NCBI GenBank assembly: GCA_902168105.1
Contig: CABHOY010000041.1
Location: 124,001 to 188,000 of the forward strand
DNA from: an uncultured Flavihumibacter sp.
GTDB lineage: Bacteria; Bacteroidota; Bacteroidia; Chitinophagales; Chitinophagaceae
Length of the DNA stretch: 64,000 bases
Direction: 5' to 3'
Made by a program: the position numbers and the translations under genes. Of the stretch, positions 1-7,419 are shown piece after piece. Numbering within the stretch: the first letter of the stretch is position 1; each line of letters begins with the position of its first letter. The notes beneath the pieces are model-generated. The model did no database searches. It saw only the letters and a program-made list of their open reading frames with translations, and was not told the origin of the DNA.

Positions 1-40
1 CGCACCTACCGCTCCGGAAGTCGTCAATTGGATCGCTCAT
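1..40 (-). CDS. Start of a gene coupled to the gasdermin (truncated by window edge)
   Basis: An ATG on the minus strand at 40-38 overlaps the TGA stop of the gasdermin-like gene (37-39) as ATGA. Thirteen codons are readable (MSDPIDDFRSGRC) before the window ends. A four-base overlap is a strong sign of translational coupling. In known bacterial gasdermin operons the next gene is usually a caspase-like or other protease that cleaves the gasdermin, so a protease is the leading expectation here. Nothing in the 13 residues identifies one. Confidence 0.5.
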   Translation of the reverse strand, partial: MSDPIDDFRSGRC

Positions 41-807
41 GTCAAAATCAATTTACTAGGTTCATCTTCTGATATCAATAACTCTCCCTCTAAAGGGCCT
101 AGCAATACCTTTTTATAATCTTGACTCGTGAATTTAAGTGTAAACTTTCCGGGTCTATCACGAAGTTTTTGGATTTTAAGTGCCTTAAGTGCAAAAACCT
201 GATATGCATCACCATCGTATTCCAATTGGAGATTATCTCCCGATGCGGTCTTCATGTTTCCTTTTACCTCTGCCACGCCACTTTTTCCAGCCTGCAACCC
301 AACCTCATGCATAGAAGCATTCTTTTTCGCAATTGTAAATTGCTTTGCCTTTATAACCTCGGTCACGATGTACAGATCCCCATCTTCTAATAATTGCTCA
401 ACGAACTGAGACACATCCTTAATATTAGCGTCTTCGATGAACTTGGAGAGTACTACAACATTTAAGATATTTTGCACAGGCGCATTAAGTTTGATTGCGA
501 GATCAGACTCCCTCTCACCACCTACTTCCAGATCTCCCGATAAATTGAAGGCCTTAAGCAAGCCCTGTAAGAAGCCGACTTTGACGTTAACGTTCAGCTC
601 AAACTCCTCTGAAAGGTCAATGCTCGCCAATGGCATATCTTCACTGGGAGAAGGGCAGGCTATCGTGACGCCTTCGAAGACGTCTTCGAGCGAAGCATTC
701 AAACGTTCCAAATGACCTTTTGAGGATTTAACAAGAAGATCTAAAGGCTTAACCTGGCTTTGGGGTAGGTTTAATAATACAAAACCCGATTGTTTAAGTT
801 TTCCCAT
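37..807 (-). CDS. Bacterial gasdermin-like pore-forming protein
   Basis: 256 residues, no signal peptide, no transmembrane helix. The order of short motifs follows the gasdermin N-terminal pore domain: PLDLLVK at 21-27, SLEDVF at 39-44, then an acidic helix ending in GDLYIVTEVIKAKQFTI (143-159). That last motif lines up with the GDNVYVVTEVLQTQKEVEV segment of human GSDMD. A strand pair with QVFALKALKI (203-212) follows. Length fits bacterial gasdermins, which consist of the pore domain plus a short C-terminal inhibitory peptide; here the last ~20 residues would be that peptide. In the family a dedicated protease removes the peptide and the protein then forms large membrane pores that kill the infected cell. 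The N-terminal cysteine that is lipidated in some members is absent; the only Cys is at 51. The gene is coupled by ATGA to a downstream gene. The family call rests on motif recognition from memory. Confidence 0.72.
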   Translation of the reverse strand: MGKLKQSGFVLLNLPQSQVKPLDLLVKSSKGHLERLNASLEDVFEGVTIACPSPSEDMPLASIDLSEEFELNVNVKVGFLQGLLKAFNLSGDLEVGGERESDLAIKLNAPVQNILNVVVLSKFIEDANIKDVSQFVEQLLEDGDLYIVTEVIKAKQFTIAKKNASMHEVGLQAGKSGVAEVKGNMKTASGDNLQLEYDGDAYQVFALKALKIQKLRDRPGKFTLKFTSQDYKKVLLGPLEGELLISEDEPSKLILT

Positions 808-1171
808 AACAGTATGTGGATTGATTTGGAAAAAATGATTTGAGGGTTACGTGGCAAATCGAGGCTGTTATCTATAAGAAACACCCCTACTTGATACAAT
901 ATGAAATCAAAATCTCTATCTAGGCATATAAATTGATAAAAAATATGCTTTAAACTTGGCAATAAGTTAAAAGTTGACAGTCGTAGAAATACCAATGAGA
1001 TACCCGGAGCACTTCCAGGTTAACACCTTTTCAGGGCTTGTAGCCTACCTTTTATCCGTGCTAATATTATTCCAACCTAAAGATGGAAAAATTGCACTTA
1101 ATTATCAATACCAACTAGTTTGTATTTTTCCAATTCATCTCGGGAAGCTCGGCGAGAATTTTCTTAAGATG
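808..1171. other. Intergenic region upstream of the gasdermin gene
   Basis: About 360 bases of A+T-rich sequence between the NTPase gene and the gasdermin gene, both on the minus strand. I see no convincing TAnnTTTG box, hairpin terminator or RNA. Open frames on either strand here are short, with atypical composition, and look spurious. The gap suggests the gasdermin has its own promoter rather than being read from the NTPase gene. Confidence 0.4.
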
Positions 1172-1702
1172 TTATTGGAGAATGCGAACCATATTAACCA
1201 TTTCATTTATTATTTGATCTCTACGGTTTGCCAGGGTGCCATTAACTTCAATGGTTTTTATATCCAGGTCCCATATCCAATCATTAAGGATGTCATTTAC
1301 CCTGTATCTAAGTTTGAGTAAATCTGACTTCTGGCAGGATATTAAATCTGTGTCTTCTATCGGAACCAACACAAGGAGATCTATTGTAGCCATCATTGCT
1401 TGAGCGGTTTCAAATAATCGTTCAATATTCCTGGTTTCATCAATAGCATGGATATATGCCAAAATATCAATTGGACATCTATCAAATATTACATTGTCTC
1501 CGGATTTTGAGATCTGCTTTAACGAACAGTCAAATTGTTTTATGAAATCATCAACATCGGGTATTTCTGAAAATATATATCCTGATTCTTCAAGTACATA
1601 ATAGGGCTCTATGTTAAGGGTATACCCTGGAAGATACTCCAGGAGCTCTTCAGTCAATGTAGTTTTACCAACCTTATGAGCACCGATCACAGCTATCTTC
1701 AT
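1172..1702 (-). CDS. AAA-type P-loop NTPase / nucleotide kinase-like protein
   Basis: 176 residues beginning with a beta strand and a Walker A loop (GAHKVGKTT, 7-15). A kinase-like core follows with DRCPIDILAYIHA (about 74-86), which resembles the LID/Walker B region of AAA_28 and NadR- or thymidylate kinase-like proteins. These small soluble proteins phosphorylate a nucleoside or nucleotide, or act as regulatory ATPases; the substrate cannot be read from sequence. Its start is supported by the MKIAVIGAHKVGKT N-terminus typical of the fold. It lies upstream of and in the same direction as the gasdermin gene, but 364 bases away, so joint function is only a possibility. A VOC-protein gene diverges from it. 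Confidence 0.65.
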   Translation of the reverse strand: MKIAVIGAHKVGKTTLTEELLEYLPGYTLNIEPYYVLEESGYIFSEIPDVDDFIKQFDCSLKQISKSGDNVIFDRCPIDILAYIHAIDETRNIERLFETAQAMMATIDLLVLVPIEDTDLISCQKSDLLKLRYRVNDILNDWIWDLDIKTIEVNGTLANRRDQIINEMVNMVRILQ

Positions 1703-1771
1703 GTCTATTGATTTTCGATTTAAGATTATTGTAGCTAAATTAGTATACTCAAAACAAAAAAAATAAAAACC

Positions 1772-2200
1772 ATGAGAGCAATTAATCCCTGGATCAACTT
1801 CAATGGCAATGCCGAGGAAGCATTCTCTTTTTACAAATCAGTTTTTGGCGGAGAGTTTACAAAAATCACCCGTTTTAAGGAATTATCAGGCCCTGGGCTT
1901 CAGGTAGCCGAAGATGAAGCAAACAAAATAATGTACATCGGTTTGCCGCTTGGCAAAAATAATGTGTTAATAGGCAACGATATTCCCGGATTTATGGGGC
2001 GGGTAAGCGAAAATGAGAACCGGTCTAAAATATACGTGAATGCCGAAAGCCATGAAGAAGCAGATAAAATATTTAACGGATTATCAGCAGGCGGTGAAGT
2101 GGAAGGGCCTATTGGAGACAGCCCATGGGGTACCTATGCAGGGATGTTCAGGGATAAATATGGTATTGAATGGATAGTAGAGTTTGACCCCGCGTTTTAA
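1772..2200 (+). CDS. VOC-fold protein of the PhnB / glyoxalase-like family
   Basis: 142 residues with the family opening INPWINFNGNAEEAFSFYKSVFGGEF and the closing DKYGIEWIVEFD, both hallmarks of PhnB-like (3-demethylubiquinone methyltransferase-like) vicinal oxygen chelate proteins. The middle GDSPWGTYAGMFRDKYG is the second half-motif. These are small cytosolic proteins that form paired beta-alpha-beta-beta-beta modules around a metal or ligand site; the reaction is unknown for most members. It is monocistronic, divergent from the NTPase gene, and nothing around it points to a substrate. Confidence 0.85.
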   Translation: MRAINPWINFNGNAEEAFSFYKSVFGGEFTKITRFKELSGPGLQVAEDEANKIMYIGLPLGKNNVLIGNDIPGFMGRVSENENRSKIYVNAESHEEADKIFNGLSAGGEVEGPIGDSPWGTYAGMFRDKYGIEWIVEFDPAF

Positions 2201-2340
2201 CGATGTGATAAACACGAATACCGGAACTCGCATTTAAATATATTCATAGCTGTTATAATAACTAAATTTCTACTAATTTTATCGCCTTATTGGTTATTAT
2301 TATATAATGAAGCATAGACAGCTTCCAAACGAAACTAATT

Positions 2341-2688
2341 ATGGCTATTAAAATTACAGATGAATGTATTTTCTGCGGAGTTTGTGAATCCGAATGTCCG
2401 AATAACGCGATCTATGAGGGTGGCGTTGAATGGGCAATAGCTGATGGCACAACGGTTAAAGGTAATTTTGTGTTGAGGGACGGATCTATTATTGATGCCA
2501 GCCAGCGCAATGCTCCCCTGTCTACCGAGCTGTTTTATATCGTTTCAGATAAATGTACAGAGTGTCAGGGATTTCATGAGGAACCTCAATGTGCAGTCGC
2601 ATGTCCGGTGGACTGTTGTGTACCAGACGAAATGTACCAGGAGTCTATAGAAGAACTGCTGGCGAAGAAAGATAAATTACATCTTTGA
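2341..2688 (+). CDS. 2[4Fe-4S] ferredoxin, Allochromatium (Alvin) type
   Basis: 115 residues. The first cluster motif is CIFCGVCESECP (Cx2Cx2CxxxCP). The second is CTEC-x8-C-x3-CP followed by VDCC, the characteristic Cx2Cx8Cx3C pattern of Alvin-type ferredoxins. Those proteins have unusually low-potential clusters and carry electrons in the cytoplasm. Compared with the ~80-residue type protein, this one has about 30 extra residues between the two motifs, predicted as beta-rich. It stands alone and ends in a strong terminator (2757-2800). The redox partner is not evident from the neighbours. Confidence 0.9.
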   Translation: MAIKITDECIFCGVCESECPNNAIYEGGVEWAIADGTTVKGNFVLRDGSIIDASQRNAPLSTELFYIVSDKCTECQGFHEEPQCAVACPVDCCVPDEMYQESIEELLAKKDKLHL

Positions 2689-2756
2689 TCAGAAAGCATA
2701 TGGATTATCGGTAACTGGCCGGCAGACATAAATCGCCGGCATGCATACCGAAGCTA

Positions 2757-2800
2757 AATGGGGAGAAAAAGCTAATTGCTTTTTCTCCCCATTGTTTTTT
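2757..2800 (+). terminator. Rho-independent terminator after the ferredoxin gene
   Basis: Perfect 16-bp stem (2757-2772 with 2778-2793), 5-base loop, then a G and six T. It ends the ferredoxin transcript 69 bases after the stop codon. Confidence 0.9.
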
Positions 2801-2936
2801 GCGAAACTGCCATGGTCAGCCCCCATAAACAGGTATCGCACAAGGCAATCTTTTATATGCAAAATATTGTATATTTATAGCTCCTTTAAGTAAGGAGCCT
2901 GTAATTATTTCTCCCAATAAATTGACTTTTAATCCT

Positions 2937-3773
2937 ATGCTGCACTTTAGCTATAATGCCTTTTGTTTAGGTGTATTGATCTTCTTAGCTATTTCGCTTA
3001 GCAACATTATTTATGTATGGCTTTGTAAAATGTGGAAGGTTAAGATCACAGAGTTTTCAATTTTCTTAAATCCTACTTCCTTTCCTTTATTCAAAAAGGA
3101 AATTAACGGCACAATGTATCAATTAGGCTGGTTGCCAATAGGGGCTTATATTAAACCATTGGGAATGTTAAAGGAGGATTTGGTAAGCATTACTAAAGAA
3201 GAATTACCATTTTCTTTTTTGAATAAGTCCAGAACAAAGCAATCGCTCTTTCACCTTATACCTTCCCTGGTCTGGTTATTTGTCTTACTATTAAGTCTAT
3301 GCGCCCTGGAAGGGCCTGGGAATATTCTTCAGACTACAGCAGGAATGTTTAATTACATTTTAGTTGCCATCAAAACAATGTTTGGCTTGAGTGCAGCTAA
3401 TGAATTCGTGACGAGGACAACTAATATGCTGGTCGATAAAAATATCATATCATTCGCTTTGATATTGTTGATTTCAATGTTTCTTGTTCTTGGCTCGTTG
3501 TCAAAAGTCATGACTATATACGCCCGGGAAGGAAAAAATATCAATTGGCTTATAAAGCTACCGGGCTTTATCATAACCATTTTCGGTATGTATTTGGCCT
3601 TTTGGAAAATTCCCACATTTGTTTTTTCTTTTTTCTCATTTCGCCAAAATGTAAGCTACATCCTTAGTTTTACTGTAGGGCTATATCTTATAGGTTTTTT
3701 AGTTTTTATACTTGCGATGCTATTGGTAAAACTTAAAACCAGTAAGGTGGCCAGTGTTCCCGATCAACGATGA
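2937..3773 (+). CDS. Membrane protein resembling an M50 site-2 protease but lacking HExxH
   Basis: About 278 residues with several hydrophobic segments. The N-terminal third follows the RseP/site-2 protease plan: a first membrane helix, then KVKITEFSIFLNP, then a strand leading to LGWLPIGAYIKPLGM, which matches the IPLGGYVKMLGE motif of that family. In true proteases the first helix carries HELGH; here the equivalent stretch reads AISLSNIIYVW, so both zinc-binding histidines and the glutamate are missing. No PDZ domain is seen. It is therefore probably a catalytically dead relative, with unknown role in the membrane. The ATG at 2937 is preferred; an in-frame TTG at 2922 would add five residues. 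It stands alone and ends in a terminator. I am fairly sure of the resemblance, less sure of homology. Confidence 0.6.
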   Translation: MLHFSYNAFCLGVLIFLAISLSNIIYVWLCKMWKVKITEFSIFLNPTSFPLFKKEINGTMYQLGWLPIGAYIKPLGMLKEDLVSITKEELPFSFLNKSRTKQSLFHLIPSLVWLFVLLLSLCALEGPGNILQTTAGMFNYILVAIKTMFGLSAANEFVTRTTNMLVDKNIISFALILLISMFLVLGSLSKVMTIYAREGKNINWLIKLPGFIITIFGMYLAFWKIPTFVFSFFSFRQNVSYILSFTVGLYLIGFLVFILAMLLVKLKTSKVASVPDQR

Positions 3774-3860
3774 AGAATGCCATCCAAGTATTAAATGAAG
3801 CCTCATTAACAACGATTAACGAATCCATGCAGCTCTCTAAACAATTCATTTGTAAATAAA

Positions 3861-3913
3861 CGAAGGGGCCGATCAAAAGCCCTCTTTGACTTTGGTCAGC
3901 CCCTTTGTTTTTT
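3861..3913 (+). terminator. Rho-independent terminator
   Basis: Nine-bp outer stem (3861-3869 with 3899-3907, one G-U) that continues after a mismatch into a second helix, followed by six T (3908-3913). It lies between the M50-like gene and the convergent beta-helix lipoprotein gene and serves the former. Confidence 0.75.
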
Positions 3914-3937
3914 CTCTTTCTCCCCTTCACGCAAGAC

Positions 3938-5461
3938 CTACAACCCCGTCTCATCCGCACCAACATCCACCCTACCATTCTGCTTCCTCGTCTGTTTATC
4001 AATATCCAACTCCCCTGAAGCCGCCACAAACCCAGGATCCCCGGCATTAATACAAGCCGACCCACTCGCCAGATGCAAATTCAACGCCGTCGCCGTGTTA
4101 TTTACAAAAGACGGATTGCCATAACTCCCATGTGCATCTAACCCCGTGCCTGTCTGAAAACCAGCCAGTGTCGTATAAAATCCATCAGTACCCCAATCAA
4201 ACGTAGCAGCACTTCCTGAACTTGTATAATACCGGTCATAATCCATCGCCAGATTAGTAGTCGTATAACCTAATAATTTGATGATCACAATATCGCTGCC
4301 GGATTGAATGATGTTATTCGAGAACGTCACATGATCAGTATTCTGCAAACCGATCTCTCCTCCCCAGCCTCCATTGGTGAAGTTCTTAAAGAGCGTATTA
4401 TTACTGATCGTAGAATAAGCCACTTTGCTGCCGGAAGCATTAGCGCCTATCGACAGCCCCGCCTCTTTATTGTTATAAATAAAATTGCTGCGTACATTGA
4501 TCCCTTCGGCGGTACTATTCGCCATCTCTGATCCCAGAGAGATGCCTACACCATTGTTGAAGGAGCGGTTACCTTCGATATTGATCCACCGGCCGCCGTC
4601 AACGTATATCCCGCCGCTGACAGCAGCAGGCGAGATACAATTATACACCACGTTACCTTTGACATTTCCGTTCCTTACGAAGTTTACACTATCCGGTGCG
4701 CCTGTCCATGCATAATGTCCGTTCATATCTATTCCGATATTCCTGTTATGGTGTACAATGTTATTCTCTATGAGGAAGTTGTTCACGTTCCCGGCGAGGG
4801 TCATGGCCTCGCTATAACCGGGATTACAGGCATATATCTGGTTGCTGCCGAAGTAGATCTCGGTATAGGCAGCCGGTGTCGAACCGACTAATATCAACGG
4901 ATTGGCATTGTTCCCGCTTGTGGGCATGGCAGTCGAATCTGCTGTCCATCCGATGTTGTAGATCCGGCAGGAGGTCACGTGAACATCTGTGCCCGTGCCG
5001 TGGATATGGATACCGAAAGCACCTGGCCGGATGTTATTGGCGATGCGGATGTTATTGATCCTGATATGGCTTCTGTTAAGGACCAGGATCATTTCATCCT
5101 GTGCGTTGTTGGTAGCGCCGACACCATCAAGGATAACGGTGCCCCCGGAATAATTGGTGAGCATGATAGGCTCGGCGGCAGAAGCGCCTGAATGTTGCCA
5201 GATCAGCCGTTCCTTGTAGGTACCGCCTGCTACATAGATAGTGGCGCCAGCCCCTTCTGTGGTCTTGTCTAAAGCGGCCTGAATGGTTTTAAGAGGTGCG
5301 GCGGCGGACGTACCGGCGTTGGCATTATTACCGGAAGTGCCGTTCACATAGTAACTGGTGATAACCAGGGTCTTATGAACATCTTTGTAGATGAGTTCAA
5401 TGTCCTTCTTATTACAGGACACCAGGGTTGCAATGACAAAGCATGCAATGGCATTCTTCAT
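3938..5461 (-). CDS. Secreted lipoprotein with right-handed parallel beta-helix
   Basis: 507 residues. The N-terminus MKNAIACFVIATLVSC is a short lipoprotein signal with lipidation Cys at 16. After a linker, YYVNGTSGNNANAGTSAAAPLKTIQAALD is the standard opening of DUF1565/pectate-lyase-like beta-helix proteins. The rest consists of irregular beta-helix coils rich in N-x-I-x-x-N steps, for example IRINNIRIANN and NFLIENNIVHHNRNIGIDMNG. The C-terminus contains DIDKQTRKQNGRVDVGADE, a common ending of choice-of-anchor beta-helix proteins in Bacteroidota. Such proteins bind or cleave polysaccharides at the cell surface; no catalytic set can be assigned with confidence. It is monocistronic. Confidence 0.8.
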   Translation of the reverse strand: MKNAIACFVIATLVSCNKKDIELIYKDVHKTLVITSYYVNGTSGNNANAGTSAAAPLKTIQAALDKTTEGAGATIYVAGGTYKERLIWQHSGASAAEPIMLTNYSGGTVILDGVGATNNAQDEMILVLNRSHIRINNIRIANNIRPGAFGIHIHGTGTDVHVTSCRIYNIGWTADSTAMPTSGNNANPLILVGSTPAAYTEIYFGSNQIYACNPGYSEAMTLAGNVNNFLIENNIVHHNRNIGIDMNGHYAWTGAPDSVNFVRNGNVKGNVVYNCISPAAVSGGIYVDGGRWINIEGNRSFNNGVGISLGSEMANSTAEGINVRSNFIYNNKEAGLSIGANASGSKVAYSTISNNTLFKNFTNGGWGGEIGLQNTDHVTFSNNIIQSGSDIVIIKLLGYTTTNLAMDYDRYYTSSGSAATFDWGTDGFYTTLAGFQTGTGLDAHGSYGNPSFVNNTATALNLHLASGSACINAGDPGFVAASGELDIDKQTRKQNGRVDVGADETGL

Positions 5462-5652
5462 AGTGGTTTGTTTTAAGGGTTATGTCAATTAATGTGTTTC
5501 TAAGGGTTATACAGTGATCTTAAAGACGTAACTCCGGGAACAAAGGACCGCCCCGGTGAGATAAATAGCTGAAAAATAAATAGATAATAAAAAAACGCTA
5601 TCTACATCAATTTAATTTACAGATGAATTAGGAAGATGTGATAAAAATGGCA

Positions 5653-5660
5653 TAGTTTTG
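5653..5660 (+). promoter_or_regulatory. Bacteroidota -7 promoter box
   Basis: TAGTTTTG matches the TAnnTTTG consensus exactly and lies 44 bases before the ATG of the glycine-zipper lipoprotein gene. No clear -33 TTTG is visible at the expected distance. Confidence 0.4.
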
Positions 5661-5703
5661 TCTACTAGTACTGTACAAATTGAATAAACCAAAAAATCAG
5701 GCC

Positions 5704-6177
5704 ATGAAACAGTTATTTTTGAGCTTAGCAACAATCGTCACGCTATTCGCCTGTAATAACAAACCATCTCAGGAAGAGGCTATTGAAGCTGCCAAACAGG
5801 AAGCAGTAGACTCTGTTAACGCTGTGAACGAAGTTAAACAGCGCACTATCGATTCCATGAAGACAGTTAAGAATATCCGGGAGAATAGCAAACCAGCTAC
5901 CGTAAATCACAGCAATGGTAACAACGACAACAGCGCTCCTGCTGCTGAAGCTCCTGCTACCGCTACTACTACGGAGAAAAAGAAAGGCTGGAGCCACACC
6001 GCTAAAGGCGCCGTTGTAGGTGCTGGTACCGGTGCAGTTACAGGTGCGATCATCAACAAGAACGACCGTGTGAAAGGTGCAGTTATCGGTACCGTAGTTG
6101 GTGCTGGTGCTGGTGCTGGTATCGGCGCGATCGTTGATCATCAGAAAAAGAAAAAGGAAGCCGCTAAGCAACAGTAA
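5704..6177 (+). CDS. Glycine-zipper lipoprotein
   Basis: 157 residues from the ATG at 5704. An in-frame TTG at 5680 exists, but only the ATG gives a clean signal, MKQLFLSLATIVTLFAC, with lipidation Cys at 17. A charged, probably coiled region rich in Glu, Lys and Val follows. Then come a low-complexity Ala/Thr/Pro stretch (about 85-100) and a C-terminal YMGG/Gly-zipper: repeated GAxxGAGxGAxxGA units between about 108 and 146. It ends in a Lys-rich tail. Glycine zippers are membrane-associating helices found in outer-membrane or periplasmic lipoproteins, often stress-related. It has its own promoter box and a textbook terminator, so it is an independent, possibly well expressed unit. Exact role unknown. 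Confidence 0.8.
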   Translation: MKQLFLSLATIVTLFACNNKPSQEEAIEAAKQEAVDSVNAVNEVKQRTIDSMKTVKNIRENSKPATVNHSNGNNDNSAPAAEAPATATTTEKKKGWSHTAKGAVVGAGTGAVTGAIINKNDRVKGAVIGTVVGAGAGAGIGAIVDHQKKKKEAAKQQ

Positions 6178-6206
6178 TCGCTTATCGACATAAAATTATA
6201 CACTAG

Positions 6207-6238
6207 TCCCGGACATGTAATATGTCCGGGATTTTTTT
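6207..6238 (+). terminator. Rho-independent terminator
   Basis: Perfect 10-bp GC-rich stem (6207-6216 with 6222-6231), 5-base loop, then seven T. It ends the glycine-zipper lipoprotein transcript. Confidence 0.95.
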
Positions 6239-6340
6239 ATTCAAAGGCGGGTCGCAGACATAAAAGTGATCAACGGTTATTAAAACCGCGTGATTATGCC
6301 TACTTTTTCAGCTTCGTTTGCAAAACCAATGCTTCTTGTC

Positions 6341-7417
6341 ATGCTGAAAAAGTACTTACCTTTTCTGCTATCCTTTTTCCTGTTTGTTCAGGTAAAGGGG
6401 CAGTCCTATCCTACGCCTGCTGAGGGCACCTACACTGTTGAAAATTTTACTTTTGAGAATGGGGAGAAACTCCCGCTGATGAATCTTCATTACTATACTA
6501 TCGGCACGCCCCGCAAGGGATCTGACGGGAAGGTCATGAATGCTGTGCTGATCATGCACGGTACTACGGCATCCGCAGCAGGATTCCTGGGAAAACAATT
6601 TGCCGGTCAGTTATTTGGTCCAGGTCAGTTGCTGGATGCTACTAAATACTTCATCATATTACCCGATGCTATCGGTCATGGGAAATCGAGCCGTCCGAGC
6701 GACAGCCTGCATATGCGCTTCCCTGCATACACCTACAATGATATGGTGACTGCAGAACACCGGCTGCTTACAAAACATCTCGGTGTTGATCACCTCCGCC
6801 TTATACTGGGTACATCTATGGGCGCCATGCATGCCTGGGTATGGGGTTATGCTTATCCAAAATTCATGGATGCATTGATGCCACTTGCCTGTCAGCCTGC
6901 ACCAATTGTTGGCCGCAACAGGATGATGCGCAAAATGGCGATCGATATGATCAAGATGGATCCTGCCTGGCAGAATGGCGAATACAAGTCACAACCTGCC
7001 CTCGGATTGACAGGTGCCTTGTCCTCCTTCTTTTTTATGAACAGCAGCCCGCTGCAACTGCAGTCGTCTGCCTCCACCCGGGAATCGGCCGACTCTCTTG
7101 TAGTCAGGATGAGAAGAGGCAGCCTTGCTTCACTGGATGCAAATGATGTGATCTATGCCCTGGAAGCCTCCCGTTATTACAACCCCGCTCCTTTCCTGTC
7201 GCAGATCCAGGTACCTGTGTTTGCCATCAATTCTGCAGATGATGAGATCAATCCTGCGGAACTTGGCGTAATGGAAAAAGAGATCAAAAAGGTAAAGAAA
7301 GGACGTTATATACTGTTGCCTATTACAGATAAAACGGTCGGCCATGGTACGAACTCATTACCTGCCGTATGGGGCGATTATCTGAAAGAACTACTGGAGA
7401 TCTCAGAGAAACATTAA
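6341..7417 (+). CDS. Secreted alpha/beta hydrolase related to homoserine acetyltransferase-like proteins
   Basis: 358 residues from the ATG at 6341. This start gives a good Sec signal peptide, MLKKYLPFLLSFFLFVQVKGQ; upstream in-frame starts at 6290 and 6329 would bury it. The mature part has the MetX-like strand YYTIGTPR, the oxyanion region LIMHGTTASAAGF, and the nucleophile elbow GTSMGAMHAW with catalytic Ser. An acidic residue sits in NSADDEINP and the late His in VGHGTNSLP, giving a plausible Ser-Asp-His triad. Cytosolic MetX acetylates homoserine; exported relatives like this are more likely esterases or acyltransferases of unknown substrate. Its stop lies two bases from the stop of the convergent MFS gene. 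Confidence 0.8.
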   Translation: MLKKYLPFLLSFFLFVQVKGQSYPTPAEGTYTVENFTFENGEKLPLMNLHYYTIGTPRKGSDGKVMNAVLIMHGTTASAAGFLGKQFAGQLFGPGQLLDATKYFIILPDAIGHGKSSRPSDSLHMRFPAYTYNDMVTAEHRLLTKHLGVDHLRLILGTSMGAMHAWVWGYAYPKFMDALMPLACQPAPIVGRNRMMRKMAIDMIKMDPAWQNGEYKSQPALGLTGALSSFFFMNSSPLQLQSSASTRESADSLVVRMRRGSLASLDANDVIYALEASRYYNPAPFLSQIQVPVFAINSADDEINPAELGVMEKEIKKVKKGRYILLPITDKTVGHGTNSLPAVWGDYLKELLEISEKH

Positions 7418-7419
7418 GA

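Noticed and set aside
974..1321. Open frame of 115 codons on the plus strand
   Set aside because: It overlaps the end of the NTPase gene antisense, has no recognisable motif and an odd hydrophobic composition; most likely chance.
5743..6171. 142-codon antisense frame opposite the glycine-zipper lipoprotein gene
   Set aside because: It mirrors the repetitive Gly/Ala codons of the real gene, which has a lipoprotein signal, promoter box and terminator.
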